Shown piece by piece: positions 54,071 to 63,890 of a stretch of DNA of 64,000 bases. Location of the stretch: positions 4,154,001-4,218,000 of the forward strand of contig NZ_CP109442.1 of the NCBI RefSeq assembly GCF_036227205.1, read 5' to 3'. The notes under the pieces were generated by a model that was given only the letters and a program-made list of their open reading frames with translations, was not told where the DNA came from and searched no databases. A program made the translations under genes and the position numbers. Within the stretch, counting starts at the first letter, position 1. Every line of letters begins with the position of its first letter. This stretch comes from Amycolatopsis sp. NBC_01480 (GTDB lineage Bacteria > Actinomycetota > Actinomycetes > Mycobacteriales > Pseudonocardiaceae).

Positions 54071-55682
54071 TGTCCGCCCGTACCGCGGCGAGGCGGGCGG
54101 TCGCGGTCTCCCGCGCGGCGTCGAGGCTTTCGGCCACCGGCTGCACCGACTGGAGGTAGGCCTTCAGCTTCGGCTCGGTGCCCGACGGCCGGATCACCAC
54201 TCGCAGTCCCTCGCCGCGCAGGCGGAGCACGTCGGCGTCCGGCAACAGGTCCTCGAGCGTCACCGGGACGCCGCCGAGTGCCGACGGCGGCTGCGCGCGC
54301 AGGCCGGCCATCAGCTTGCCGCGCACGGCGAGATCGGTGACCCGCAAGGAAACCTGGTCGGTGAGGTGCACGCCGTGGCGGACGGCGATCTCGTCGAGCA
54401 CGTCCAGCGGGCTCCGACCCTCGGCCTTGAGCGAGGCGGCCAGCCCGGCGGCGACCACCGCGGCGGCGATGCCGTCCTTGTCCCGCACGAAACCGGGGTT
54501 CACGCAGAGGCCGAGCGCCTCCTCGTAAGCGAAGACCAGGCCTTCGCCCGCGCGCACCAGCCACTTGAAGCCGGTCAGCGTCTCGGCGTAACGGGCGCCA
54601 GCGGCCTTGGCCAGCTCGCCGAGCAGCGAGGACGACACGATGGTGGTGGCCACCAGCGGGTCCGTGCTGTCCGTTGTGGACAGAAGGTGGGAGCCGAGCA
54701 GTACGCCCGTCTCGTCGCCGCGGAGCATGCGCCAGCCGCCGTCGCGGTCGCGGACGCCCAGGGCGCAGCGGTCCGCGTCCGGGTCCAGGGCCACCGCGAG
54801 GTCAGCGTCCACTTCGGACGCCAGCGCCAGCAGCAGGTCGGTCGCGCCGGGCTCCTCCGGGTTGGGGAAGGAGACGGTGGGGAAGTCCGCGTCGGGCTCG
54901 GACTGGGCGGTGACCAGGTGGACGTCGGTGAAGCCGGCCGCGGCCAGCGCCGCGCGGACCGTCTCCGCGCCGACGCCGTGCAGCGCCGTGGCGGCGATCC
55001 GGATGTCCCGCGCCGAGCCGTGCGGCAGGGCGGCGACCTCCGCGAGGTACGCGGCGCGAGGGTCGACCACTTCGGCGCCAGACTGACGCGGCACGCTGAC
55101 CGCGGCCGGCACGGCGTGGATCGCGCGCTCGATCTCCCCGTCCGACGGCGGCACGATCTGGCCGCCGGTGCCGTCGTAGAGCTTGTACCCGTTGTCCGCG
55201 GGCGGGTTGTGCGAAGCGGTGATCTGGATGCCCGCCACCGCGCCGTAGTGCTTCACGGAGTACGCGAGCAGCGGCGTCGGCAACGGTTCCGGCAGCACCT
55301 TCACGGCGAAGCCGGCGGCGGTGAGCACCTCGGCGGCGGCCGTGGCGAAGGCCTCCGAGCCGTGCCGCGCGTCGCGGCCGACCACTACGACGCCGCCCGC
55401 GTGGCCGTGCGCGACCAGCCAGTCGGCGACGCCCGCGGTGGTGCGCGTGACCACCGCGACGTTCATGCCGTTCGGCCCCGCGCGCACCGGCCCGCGCAGG
55501 CCGGCGGTGCCGAACTCCAGCGGGCCGGCCATCCGGTCGGCGAGTTCTTCGGCCGCGCCGGGCTCCTGGCCGAGCGCGCGGGCGAGGATCCGCTGCAGCT
55601 CGTCGCTCGTCGCGTGGTCGGGGTCGTCGGCGATCCAGCGGTAGGTGGCGTCGCGCAGCTCGGTGGTCAGGTTCTTCGGCAC
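54051..55682 (-). CDS. Phosphopentomutase/phosphoglucomutase (PGM2-type)
   Basis: 543 residues of the alpha-D-phosphohexomutase superfamily. Phosphoserine loop TASHNPP, metal loop DPDADRCA, sugar-binding GFKWLVRAGEG and phosphate-binding RPSGTEPKLK are intact. The length and loops fit the PGM2/phosphoribomutase-type branch, which in salvage converts (deoxy)ribose-1-phosphate to the 5-phosphate. That would link deoA/punA to deoC. GTG start. It neighbours punA with only a glycosyltransferase gene between them. Confidence 0.88.
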   Translation of the reverse strand: MPKNLTTELRDATYRWIADDPDHATSDELQRILARALGQEPGAAEELADRMAGPLEFGTAGLRGPVRAGPNGMNVAVVTRTTAGVADWLVAHGHAGGVVVVGRDARHGSEAFATAAAEVLTAAGFAVKVLPEPLPTPLLAYSVKHYGAVAGIQITASHNPPADNGYKLYDGTGGQIVPPSDGEIERAIHAVPAAVSVPRQSGAEVVDPRAAYLAEVAALPHGSARDIRIAATALHGVGAETVRAALAAAGFTDVHLVTAQSEPDADFPTVSFPNPEEPGATDLLLALASEVDADLAVALDPDADRCALGVRDRDGGWRMLRGDETGVLLGSHLLSTTDSTDPLVATTIVSSSLLGELAKAAGARYAETLTGFKWLVRAGEGLVFAYEEALGLCVNPGFVRDKDGIAAAVVAAGLAASLKAEGRSPLDVLDEIAVRHGVHLTDQVSLRVTDLAVRGKLMAGLRAQPPSALGGVPVTLEDLLPDADVLRLRGEGLRVVIRPSGTEPKLKAYLQSVQPVAESLDAARETATARLAAVRADISELLS

Positions 55683-55785
55683 CGCGCCAGCCTACGACCC
55701 CTTCGCGGCGGACGTCCGGTTGATCCGGGACCGGGGTGGGTTAATACCGGGCCACGGCGGGCCGGGTGCCGCTACTGTCGGGACA

Positions 55786-56934
55786 GTGCGACTGCTCTTC
55801 ACTGCCCTCGGGGCCCACGGCCATCTGTTCCCGCTGATGCCGCTCGCGGCCGCCGCGCGCGAAGCCGGGCATCACGTCGTCTTCGCGACGGCCAATGATT
55901 TCCGTCCCACGCTTGAGAAAGCGGGCCTCGAACCGGCCACGGCGGGCCTGACCATCGGGGAGGCCTTCGCCGCCCAGTTCCCCGGTTTCGAGCCTGGCCT
56001 GGCCCGTCGCGAGCTGCCGCCGGAGGAACTGGCCGCGACGATCGGCAGGGTCTTCGGCCGGGTGATGCCGGAGCGGTTCGCCACGGACCTCCGTGGGCTG
56101 TTCGAGCAGCACCGGCCGGACCTCGTCGTCTACGAAGTCGGCAACCCCGGCGGGCTGTTCGCGGCGAAGACCGCTGGGATTCCGGCGATCGGCCACGGAT
56201 TCGGCCGGGTTTCGTCCGACGGCCTGATGGCGGATATCGACCGTTCGATGCGGGAGTACGCCGACGAGCTGGGCATCACCGAAGAAGGCCCCGCGTGGGG
56301 CACCCCGTTCGTCGACATCTGCCCGCCTTCGGTGCAGGCGCCCGAATTCCTCGCGAGCGCCCACCGCGTGCCGCTGCGCCCGGTCGGCTGGAGCGACTCG
56401 GGTGAGCTGCCGGACGGCGTCGCGGACCATTCGCGTCCGCTGGTCTACCTCACGCTGGGCACCACCCCGATGAGCAAGCAGGGCGTGCTCGCCTCGGCGA
56501 TCGCCGGCCTGTCCGGCCTGGACGCCGACGTGCTGGTGGCGACCGGCCCGTCCCTGGACCCCGCGTCACTGGGCGAGGTCCCGCCGAACGTCCGGCTGGC
56601 GGCCTGGGTGCCGCAGTCGGCGCTCCTGCCGCACGTCGACCTGGTCGTCCACCACGGCGGTAGCGGCACCACGCTGGGCGCCTTCGCCGCCGGTGCACCG
56701 CAACTCGTGCTCCCGCAAGGCGCGGACCAGTTCGCGAACGCCGAAATGGTCCTGTCGGCCGGCGTCGGCACCCGCCTCCTCGGCGACGAGGTAACCGCCG
56801 AGTCCGTGCACTCGGACGCCGCCCGCCTCCTGAGCGATTCAGCCGTGGCGGACGCGGTGCGCGGGCTGGCTGACGAGGTCGCGGGCATGCCGTCACCGGC
56901 TGAGGTGGCGGCGCAACTTCCGCAGTACACCTGA
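55786..56934 (+). CDS. GT1-family glycosyltransferase
   Basis: 382 residues, GT-B fold. N-terminal LLFTALGAHGHLFPLMPLA and the C-terminal donor-binding region WVPQSALLPHVDLVVHHGGSGTTLGAFAAGAPQ... signature with conserved HHGGSGT and LPQGADQ. It resembles antibiotic/macrolide glycosyltransferases that attach nucleotide-activated sugars to small molecules, including resistance types. GTG start right after TACTGT at about -10 spacing, so leaderless expression is plausible. It stands alone between two salvage genes, with a family A palindrome at its 3' end. Confidence 0.9.
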   Translation: MRLLFTALGAHGHLFPLMPLAAAAREAGHHVVFATANDFRPTLEKAGLEPATAGLTIGEAFAAQFPGFEPGLARRELPPEELAATIGRVFGRVMPERFATDLRGLFEQHRPDLVVYEVGNPGGLFAAKTAGIPAIGHGFGRVSSDGLMADIDRSMREYADELGITEEGPAWGTPFVDICPPSVQAPEFLASAHRVPLRPVGWSDSGELPDGVADHSRPLVYLTLGTTPMSKQGVLASAIAGLSGLDADVLVATGPSLDPASLGEVPPNVRLAAWVPQSALLPHVDLVVHHGGSGTTLGAFAAGAPQLVLPQGADQFANAEMVLSAGVGTRLLGDEVTAESVHSDAARLLSDSAVADAVRGLADEVAGMPSPAEVAAQLPQYT

Positions 56935-56937
56935 GGT

Positions 56938-56983
56938 CTCGTGAGTGTTTATGCCGGTTAGAACCGGCATAAACACTCACGAG
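56938..56983. repeat. 46-bp palindromic repeat, family A copy 6
   Basis: Perfect inverted repeat, arms CTCGTGAGTGTTTATGCCGG. The inner pair TATGCC/GGCATA replaces TATGAC/GTCATA of copies 2 and 5, again a paired change. It lies 3 bp after the glycosyltransferase stop and 4 bp before the punA stop, between convergent genes. Confidence 0.9.
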
Positions 56984-56987
56984 CGGT

Positions 56988-57773
56988 TCAGGCGCGGTTG
57001 ACGAGTTCCCGCAGCAACGACCCCATCCGGGTGGCGGCATTGCGGCCCGCCTCCAGGACCTCTTCGTGGTTCAGCGGCTCACCAGTCATGCCGGCGGCAA
57101 GGTTGGTCACCAGGGAGAGGCCGAACACCTCGACGCCGGCGGCGCGGGCCGCGATGGCTTCCAGGACGGTCGACATGCCGACCAGGTCCGCGCCCATCGT
57201 GCGGAGCATGCGGATCTCGGCCGGGGTTTCGAAGTGCGGGCCCACCAGACCCGCGTAAACGCCCTCCTCCAGTGAGCCGTCGATCTCCTTCGCCAGGCCG
57301 CGCAGCCGGGCGGAGTAGAGGTCGGTCAGGTCGACGAAGTTCGCGCCGGCGATGGGGGAGCGCGCGGTGAGGTTGAGGTGGTCGGAGATCAGCACGGGCT
57401 GGCCGACGCGGAAGCCCTCGCGCAGGCCGCCGGCCGCGTTGGTGAGCAGGACCGTGCGGGCGCCCGCCGCGGCGGCCGTGCGCACGTTGTGCACCACCGG
57501 GTCGATGCCCTTGCCCTCGTAGAAGTGCGTGCGCCCCAGCAGCACCAGCGCGCGCTTCTCGCCGACCTTCAGCGAGCGCACCGTGCCGCCGTGCCCGACG
57601 GCCCCGGGAGTGGTGAAACCAGGCAGCTCGCCGAACGGGATCTCCGCCTCGGCCGGGCCGATCACGTCCGCGGCCGGGCGCCAGCCCGAGCCCAGCACCA
57701 CGGCGATGTCGTGCTTCTCGACGCCGGTGCGCTCGGCGATGACGGCGGCAGCCGCCTCCTCGTGGTTACTCAT
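56988..57773 (-). CDS. punA: Purine-nucleoside phosphorylase (trimeric class)
   Basis: 261 residues. Splits inosine, guanosine and their deoxy forms into base and (deoxy)ribose-1-phosphate. Phosphate site GSGW near residue 30, [10 protein letters not shown], base-binding [10 protein letters not shown], and [18 protein letters not shown] are intact. The ATG begins [11 protein letters not shown]; longer readings enter the ABA4-like gene. It overlaps that gene's stop by four bases, so it is the third gene of an operon with two membrane proteins. It uses the inosine made by the add product. Confidence 0.95.
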   Translation of the reverse strand: MSNHEEAAAAVIAERTGVEKHDIAVVLGSGWRPAADVIGPAEAEIPFGELPGFTTPGAVGHGGTVRSLKVGEKRALVLLGRTHFYEGKGIDPVVHNVRTAAAAGARTVLLTNAAGGLREGFRVGQPVLISDHLNLTARSPIAGANFVDLTDLYSARLRGLAKEIDGSLEEGVYAGLVGPHFETPAEIRMLRTMGADLVGMSTVLEAIAARAAGVEVFGLSLVTNLAAGMTGEPLNHEEVLEAGRNAATRMGSLLRELVNRA

Positions 57774-58198
57774 GCCGCCGAGCGTATCCGGGCACTCCGG
57801 ACGGCCAGGAACACGACCAGCCCGAACGGGGACAGGAAGATCGTCAGCACCAGCACCGGGCTCAGCACCCACCACGGGACGCCGTGCTCGCGCGCCTCGA
57901 AGAACATCCACCGGCCGAGGAACAGGTCGAACGCGATCAGCTGCGCCCACAGCAGCGCGGCCCCGTACGAAGAGCCCGCAAACGCTTGCAGCACCCCGAG
58001 ATCCGGCCGGCTGACCGCGGTCCACAGCTCGCCGAAGTGGGGCAGCGCGAGCACGAAGTAACAGGCCAACGGCAGCAGCGGCACCCACGGCGACGCCAGC
58101 ACCCGCCGCGTCCAGCGCCAGCCCGGCAGGAAGATCATCAGCGCCCAGAACGGCACGGCGATCGGGAACGTCCAGGTGAAGACCGTCAGATCCGTCAT
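57770..58198 (-). CDS. ABA4-like family membrane protein
   Basis: 142 residues with four helices. The layout and residues ([23 protein letters not shown] at the start, [22 protein letters not shown] near the end, [16 protein letters not shown] in the middle) match the ABA4-like/DUF4281 family, named after the plant protein needed for neoxanthin synthesis. Its bacterial role is unknown. It overlaps the genes on both sides by four bases. Confidence 0.8.
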   Translation of the reverse strand: MTDLTVFTWTFPIAVPFWALMIFLPGWRWTRRVLASPWVPLLPLACYFVLALPHFGELWTAVSRPDLGVLQAFAGSSYGAALLWAQLIAFDLFLGRWMFFEAREHGVPWWVLSPVLVLTIFLSPFGLVVFLAVRSARIRSAA

Positions 58199-59154
58199 CG
58201 GGCCAGCTCCCGAGCCGGCCGGTACACCGCGACCAGGCCGCCGAGCGCCACCGCGCCGACCAGCAGCGCCAGCGCCGTGAGCGTCGCGCCGCCCGGGTGG
58301 ACCAGCGATTCGCCGCGCTCGGCCTGCCAGGCGACCAGCGCGACCAGCCCCGCGTAACCCGCCGAACCAACCCACACCAGCCGCGTGCGGACGGCGCTCT
58401 CCCGAAGCCGCGGCAGGCGCGTCGCGAGCAGACCGAGGCCGAGGGCGAGCAGCGGCAACGCCTGCAGCGCGTGCATCCCGATGAAGTGCGGGATCCGCAG
58501 GTCACCGCCGGTGGTGCTCCAGCCCAGCAGCGGCAGCCCCGGCCCGCCGTCGGTGACGCCGACGCTGTGCGCCCCGACCAGGTCGGACATCCCGGTGGCC
58601 TTCAGCGACGCGCTCTGCTGCGGCGTCGGGCCCACCATCAGCGCGCCGAGCCCGGCCCCGATCAGCGACACCACCGCGCCGGTCCGCACGGCCCAGTAGG
58701 TCGCGCGGTCGGCGATCCGGCTGAACATCAGCAGGACGGTGAGCACCAGCGTGGCCACCCAGAGCGCGGCGACCATCACCCCCATGACCTGGAACAGGGC
58801 GGCGTCGAACGGCGTCGCGTTGTTGAAGTGGCTCGCCCGGCCGCGGACCGCCTGGAACACGATCAGCACGTACTCGCCGCCGAACAGCACCAGGGCGACG
58901 TCGGTGGCGATCCCGGCGCCGCGGCGGAAGCGCGGCAGCAGCGAGACGAGCCAGCTCCAGGTGAAGAAGTACAGGGAGCCGGAGATGGCGAACTTGAACG
59001 GCTTGGCCCAGATCGGGGCGCCCAGCAGCGTCCGCTGGTCGAGCAGCAGCAGCGCGATGCAGCCGACGGCCGCGACGGCCAGCACACCCGCGAAGTAGGC
59101 CGATGGCCGGTGCCACGTGCTCGTCCGGTCTCGGAGATCGGTCAGGATGGTCAT
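58195..59154 (-). CDS. Multi-helix membrane protein of unknown function
   Basis: 319 residues with about eight membrane helices and a short polar N-terminus. Conserved-looking polar residues lie in helices and loops ([40 protein letters not shown]). Histidines in the last two could be heme or metal ligands, but that is a guess. It is the first gene of the operon leading to the ABA4-like and punA genes. It is divergent from the MerR gene across 104 bp containing GGATAGT/ACTATC repeats. Confidence 0.8.
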   Translation of the reverse strand: MTILTDLRDRTSTWHRPSAYFAGVLAVAAVGCIALLLLDQRTLLGAPIWAKPFKFAISGSLYFFTWSWLVSLLPRFRRGAGIATDVALVLFGGEYVLIVFQAVRGRASHFNNATPFDAALFQVMGVMVAALWVATLVLTVLLMFSRIADRATYWAVRTGAVVSLIGAGLGALMVGPTPQQSASLKATGMSDLVGAHSVGVTDGGPGLPLLGWSTTGGDLRIPHFIGMHALQALPLLALGLGLLATRLPRLRESAVRTRLVWVGSAGYAGLVALVAWQAERGESLVHPGGATLTALALLVGAVALGGLVAVYRPARELAR

Positions 59155-59258
59155 GGTGGATCCTCCCAGAATGGATAGTGAAGCTCTCCGTTATGGGAAG
59201 TTAAACTATCTATCCTGAGAAGTCTTCAGGGTTGCCCCTGAGATCGGAGTCGTGTCAC

Positions 59259-59891
59259 GTGCGGATGGCGGAACTGAGTGCGGCGTCGGGCATGCCGGTG
59301 GCCACGGTGAAGTACTACCTGCGCGAAGGCCTGTTGCAGCCCGGCGAGCGGACCAGCCCCAACCAGGCCCGGTACGGCGAGGACCACGTCCAGCGGCTCA
59401 AGCTGATCCGGGCCTTGCTGGACGTCGGCGGGCTCTCGGTGGCCACGGTCGGCGAGGTTCTCGCCGCGGTCGATTCGCAGGCCCCGACCCACGAGGTGCT
59501 GGGCCTGGCGCAGCGCGCCCTGGTCGGCCCGGCAAAAGAGGTCGACGAGGAGTCCCGGGCCTGGGCCCTCGACGTGGTGACGGACCTGGCCGCCCGCCAC
59601 GGCTGGAAGGCCGAGCCGGAGAGCCCGTCGGTCGCCGCCCTGGTCCTCACCCTCTGCACCATCCGCGACCTGGCCCAGGCCCACGACGGCCTGCTCGCCC
59701 GCCTGGACGACTACGCCACCCTCGCCGACCGCACCGCCGAGGTGGACCTGGACACAGTGACTTCGCTGCGTTCGCTGGACCGCATCGTCGAAGCCACCGT
59801 GATCGGCACCGTCCTGGGCGACCGGCTCTTCTCCGCCCTGCGGCGCCTGGCCCAGAGCGCCGAATCAGGCCGCCGCTTCCCGCAGGACTGA
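59259..59891 (+). CDS. MerR-family regulator
   Basis: 210 residues. DNA-binding winged helix RMAELSAASGMPVATVKYYLREGLLQ at the N-terminus, then a long alpha-helical region of about 130 residues without cysteines. Starts at GTG 59259 and ATG 59265 are both possible; TTG 59232 is less likely. It is divergent from the membrane-protein/ABA4/punA operon and probably controls it through GGATAGT-type sites at about 59172-59215. The ligand is unknown. Confidence 0.85.
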   Translation: MRMAELSAASGMPVATVKYYLREGLLQPGERTSPNQARYGEDHVQRLKLIRALLDVGGLSVATVGEVLAAVDSQAPTHEVLGLAQRALVGPAKEVDEESRAWALDVVTDLAARHGWKAEPESPSVAALVLTLCTIRDLAQAHDGLLARLDDYATLADRTAEVDLDTVTSLRSLDRIVEATVIGTVLGDRLFSALRRLAQSAESGRRFPQD

Positions 59892-59898
59892 CCCCGGC

Positions 59899-61878
59899 TC
59901 AGGGGGAGGAAAGCACCAGCGTCGGCGCGATCTGCTGGAACGTCGTGATCGCCGTGTCTTCCTGCTCCGCGGGCACGGTCAGCGACAGCACCCACAGGTT
60001 GTCCCCGTCCTGCCGCAACGCCGCGAACGTCGCGCGGGTGACCGGTGTCGGCTCCTGCTGCCGGCTGGGCGTGGCGTGCTCGACGTTGCGGTAGGTCAGC
60101 TCCGTGCCCGCGGGCGTGCCGGTGGGCTCCTTGGCGATGGTGAACGAGTCCGGGCCGTACGTCAGCGACAGGTTCTTGACGTAGTCGTTGATCTCGTGCG
60201 ATGCGAAGTAACCGGGGAATCGCTCCAGCCGCAGCGACTGACGGCCGTCCGGCGAGACGTACTGGACGACGGTCGAGGGCCCCAGCTGGCTGGTGCGCCC
60301 GGCGACGAACCGCTTCCAGCCGTCCGGGACCGACACCGTGTACTCGCTGTCCGGCGTCGGGTTCGCGGTGTCGCTCGCGTCGCCCTTCTGCGGCACCAGC
60401 TTCAGCGGCTCCTGCGGCACCGTGGTCGCCGGGGGGCCGAGGCTGCCCGACGGGGTGCCCTCGGGCGGCAGCAGATCCTGCCCGCTGACCACCCGGGCCA
60501 GTGCGAACCCGCCGCCGCCGGCGACCAGGAACAGCAGCACCGCGGCCAGCACCAGCACCACGGACGCGGCGGCCCCGCGACGGGCGGGCGCGGACACCGG
60601 CGCCGGGACGGCGGCCGGGGGCTGGGCCGCGGTGCCGGAAGTTCCCGGGCCGTACGCCCCACCGCCGGGGCCGTACACCCCGGAGCCGGACGATCCCGTG
60701 CCCGCGGTTCCGAGATTGGACAGCGCCGCGCCGAGCGAGGCCATGCCGGACGTCCCGGAACCGGCTCCGGATACCCCAGCCCCGGATACCCCAGCCCCGG
60801 ACACCCCGGCGCCGGATGCCCCAGGGCCGAAAGACCCGGAGGCACCGGACGATCCGCGCAGGAACGGCAGCGGCCCGGGGTCGGCGGCCAGCTCGGTGCT
60901 GGCCGCGGCCTTCGGCTCGGCTTCGCCGTCCGGCGTGACGGTCTTGATCACCTGCGTGTCGGTGGCGTCGAGGTGCGCCGACGTCTTCTTCCCGTCCGGC
61001 GTGCGGAACAGCTCCGGCCCGAACAGGTCCAGCGCCGTCTTGCCCTGCAACGGGTACAGCCGGTGGCGCACCTCGCGCAGCGAGATCCGCTTCTCCGGCT
61101 CCTTTTTCATCAGCGCGCTGATGACGGCGGCCAGCGGCCCGGGGTTCGGCTTGGGCACCTTGCCGTTGACGACCTTGCCGACCGTCTCCAGCGGGTCGCC
61201 GTCCGCGTCGTACGGCGGGGCGCCCTGCGCGGCGGCGAACAGCGTGGCGCCGAGGCCCCACAGGTCCGCGTTGGGCGTGACCGCACCGCCGGACGCGACC
61301 TCGGGCGCGATGTACGCGGGGGAGCCGAGCATGATCCCGGTGCGCGTCATCGTCGCCTCGGAGACGTTGCGCGCGATGCCGAAGTCGGTGAGCTTGATCC
61401 GCCCGTCGCCGGCCACCAGCACGTTGCCCGGCTTGACGTCGCGGTGCGTGATGCCCGCCGCGTGCGCCGCCTCCAGCGCCGCGGCGACCGCGATGCCGAC
61501 GGCGGCCGCCTGCTCCACGTTCAGCGGGCCGTGGTCGCGCAGGATGTGCGCCAGGCTGCGCGAGGGCAGCAGCTCCATGACCACGAACGGCTCGTTGTTG
61601 TCGCGGGCCACGTCGTGCAGGATGATCACGTTCGGGTGAGAGAGCACGGCGATGGCGCGCGCCTCGCGCAGCGTCCGCTCGCGCAGCTCGTCGGCCTGGG
61701 CCGCGGGCACGCCCGGCGGCAGCTTCATCTCCTTGACCGCGACCGGCCGGTGCAGGAACTCGTCGTACGCGGACCAGACGGTGCCCATGGAGCCGGCCCC
61801 GAGCACCGACCGCAGGCGGTACCGGCCGGCGACCACTCGCGAGGTCTCGCGGGAAGAGGATTCGCTCGAGGACGACAC
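59899..61878 (-). CDS. Transmembrane Ser/Thr protein kinase
   Basis: 659 residues. Kinase domain at about 20-285: Gly loop GAGSMGTV, VAVKEMKL lysine, HRDVKPGNVL catalytic loop, DFG and SPAYIAPE. Next comes a low-complexity Gly/Ser/Pro linker with a tandem SGAGV repeat. A single membrane helix (about 435-460) follows, then an extracellular domain of about 190 residues (VSVPDGWKRFVAGRTSQ onwards) that is not PASTA. The latter has a fold like PknD-adjacent or lipoprotein sensor domains but I cannot name it. GTG start. Divergent from mutA. Confidence 0.93.
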   Translation of the reverse strand: MSSSSESSSRETSRVVAGRYRLRSVLGAGSMGTVWSAYDEFLHRPVAVKEMKLPPGVPAAQADELRERTLREARAIAVLSHPNVIILHDVARDNNEPFVVMELLPSRSLAHILRDHGPLNVEQAAAVGIAVAAALEAAHAAGITHRDVKPGNVLVAGDGRIKLTDFGIARNVSEATMTRTGIMLGSPAYIAPEVASGGAVTPNADLWGLGATLFAAAQGAPPYDADGDPLETVGKVVNGKVPKPNPGPLAAVISALMKKEPEKRISLREVRHRLYPLQGKTALDLFGPELFRTPDGKKTSAHLDATDTQVIKTVTPDGEAEPKAAASTELAADPGPLPFLRGSSGASGSFGPGASGAGVSGAGVSGAGVSGAGSGTSGMASLGAALSNLGTAGTGSSGSGVYGPGGGAYGPGTSGTAAQPPAAVPAPVSAPARRGAAASVVLVLAAVLLFLVAGGGGFALARVVSGQDLLPPEGTPSGSLGPPATTVPQEPLKLVPQKGDASDTANPTPDSEYTVSVPDGWKRFVAGRTSQLGPSTVVQYVSPDGRQSLRLERFPGYFASHEINDYVKNLSLTYGPDSFTIAKEPTGTPAGTELTYRNVEHATPSRQQEPTPVTRATFAALRQDGDNLWVLSLTVPAEQEDTAITTFQQIAPTLVLSSP

Positions 61879-62027
61879 CCCCTGATTGTGTCGTAAGGCA
61901 CCGACAGTCTTCGACTCAGTGGGGGTGTCCAGCCCTTCCGGCCCAAATCGGGGGTACCCCTGGATACTTCCGGCAGGCGACTAGAGTCACAGGTGCCGGG
62001 ACTGGCGTGCCTCTACCATCACTGGGT

Positions 62028-63890
62028 ATGACGAACGTGGCTGGCCCGGAGTCAGTGCCGAGCCCCGAGCTTTCCCTCGCCGCCGAGTTCCCGGCGCCCG
62101 AGCGGGAACAGTGGCAGGAGCTGGTGGCCGGCGTCCTGCGCAAGAGCGGGCGCCTGCCGGAGGACTTCGACGGCGCCCCCGAGAGCAAGCTCGTCACCCG
62201 CACGTACGACGGCATCGAGATCCAGCCGCTCTACACCCGTGACGACACCGCCGGAGACCTCGGTTTCCCCGGACTGCCACCGTTCGTCCGCGGCGCGAAG
62301 CCCGAAGGCGTCGTCAGCACCGGCTGGGACGTGCGCGTCCGCCATGCCGGCTCCGATCCGAAGGTCGTCAACGCCGCCGTGCTCGCCGATCTCGAGGGCG
62401 GCGCCTCCTCCGTGTGGCTGCGGCTCGGCGAGGGCGCGCTGCCGGTGACCGCGCTGGCCGAGGCGCTGAACGAGGTCTACGTCGACCTCGCGCCCGTGGT
62501 GCTGGACGCCGGCACCGAGTACGAGGCCGCGGCGCAGGCGCTGCTGGACGTGTTCGCCGAGCGGGAGATCCCGGCCAGCGCGGCGGTCGGCACGCTGGGC
62601 GCGGACCCGATCGGCGTGACGGCGCGGACCGGCGAGGCCCAGCCCGTCGCCCCGGCGGCCGAGCTGGCCGCGCGCGTGGCCGCGAAGTACCCGAAGCTGC
62701 GCACGCTCGTCGCGAACGGCCTGCCGTTCCACGAAGCGGGCGGGTCCGACGCGCAGGAGCTGGGCGCCACCATCGCCGTCGGCGTCGCGTACCTGCGCGC
62801 GCTCACCGAAGCGGGCCTGGACGTCGACACCGCCGCGGCGCAGCTGGAGTTCCGGCTGGCCGCGACCGCCGACCAGTTCCTCACCATCGCCAAGTTCCGC
62901 GCGGCCCGGCGCCTGTGGGACCGCGTGCTCGAGGTCTCCGGGGCCAAGCCGGCCGCGCGCGGCATGCACCAGCACGCCGTCACCTCGCCCGCGATGCTGA
63001 CCCAGCGTGACCCGTGGGTGAACATGCTGCGCACCACCGTCGCGTGCTTCGGCGCGGGAATCGGCGGTGCGGACGCCGTCACGGTGCTGCCGTTCGACTC
63101 CGCGATCGGCCGGCCGGACGCGTTCTCCTCGCGGATCGCCCGCAACACCAACGCCGTGCTGCTGGAGGAGTCCCGGCTCGGCGGCGTGATCGACCCGGCG
63201 GGCGGCTCCTGGTACGTCGAGAAGCTGACCGACGAGCTGGCGAACGCCGCGTGGGCCGAGTTCACCGCGATCGAGGCCGCCGGCGGGGCCGAGGCCGAGC
63301 TGGCCTCCGGCGCGCTGGCCGGACGGCTCGCCGCGACCTGGGAGAAGCGCGCGCAGCGCCTGGCCACCCGCCGCGACCCGATCACCGGCGTCAGCGAATT
63401 TCCCAACCTGACCGAGAAACCCGTGCAACGTGAGGCTTCTCATCTGTCTACTGAGGACGGTGGACTGCCACGCCACCGTTACGCAGAACGGTTCGAGAAG
63501 CTCCGTGACGGGTCCGACGCGTACCTGGCGGCGAAAGGCGAGCGGCCGAAGGTCTTCCTCGCCACGCTCGGCCCGGTCGCCGCGCACACCACGCGCGCCG
63601 GGTTCGCCGCGAACCTGTTCGCCGCGGGCGGGATCGAGGTGGTCAACCCGGGCGCGACCGACGACCTGCCCGGCGCGTTCGCCAAGAGCGGCGCGACGAT
63701 CGCCTGCATCTGCGGCACGGACGCCGCGTACGAGGAGCAGGCCGCCGACGTCGCCGCGTCACTCGGCGCCGAATCCGTGCTGCTGGCCGGAAAAGGCCGC
63801 TACGACGGCGTGAGCGGCAACATCTTCGCCGGCTGCGACGCGCTCGAAATCCTGACCGGCATCCACGCACAGCTGGGAGTGTCCGCATGA
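62028..63890 (+). CDS. mutA: Methylmalonyl-CoA mutase small subunit
   Basis: 620 residues. Heterodimer partner of MutB in converting succinyl-CoA and (R)-methylmalonyl-CoA. The TIM-barrel domain is recognisable in TSPAMLTQRDPWVNMLRTTVACFGAGIGGADAV. The C-terminal cobalamin-like domain lacks the DxHxxG cobalamin-binding motif, as expected for the non-catalytic subunit. TACCAT 8 bp before the ATG looks like a -10, so the mRNA is probably leaderless. It overlaps mutB by four bases. Confidence 0.93.
   Translation: MTNVAGPESVPSPELSLAAEFPAPEREQWQELVAGVLRKSGRLPEDFDGAPESKLVTRTYDGIEIQPLYTRDDTAGDLGFPGLPPFVRGAKPEGVVSTGWDVRVRHAGSDPKVVNAAVLADLEGGASSVWLRLGEGALPVTALAEALNEVYVDLAPVVLDAGTEYEAAAQALLDVFAEREIPASAAVGTLGADPIGVTARTGEAQPVAPAAELAARVAAKYPKLRTLVANGLPFHEAGGSDAQELGATIAVGVAYLRALTEAGLDVDTAAAQLEFRLAATADQFLTIAKFRAARRLWDRVLEVSGAKPAARGMHQHAVTSPAMLTQRDPWVNMLRTTVACFGAGIGGADAVTVLPFDSAIGRPDAFSSRIARNTNAVLLEESRLGGVIDPAGGSWYVEKLTDELANAAWAEFTAIEAAGGAEAELASGALAGRLAATWEKRAQRLATRRDPITGVSEFPNLTEKPVQREASHLSTEDGGLPRHRYAERFEKLRDGSDAYLAAKGERPKVFLATLGPVAAHTTRAGFAANLFAAGGIEVVNPGATDDLPGAFAKSGATIACICGTDAAYEEQAADVAASLGAESVLLAGKGRYDGVSGNIFAGCDALEILTGIHAQLGVSA

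Noticed and set aside
60770..60830. CRISPR-like tandem repeat
   Set aside because: The 15-bp units are contiguous, without spacers, and encode a linker in the kinase.
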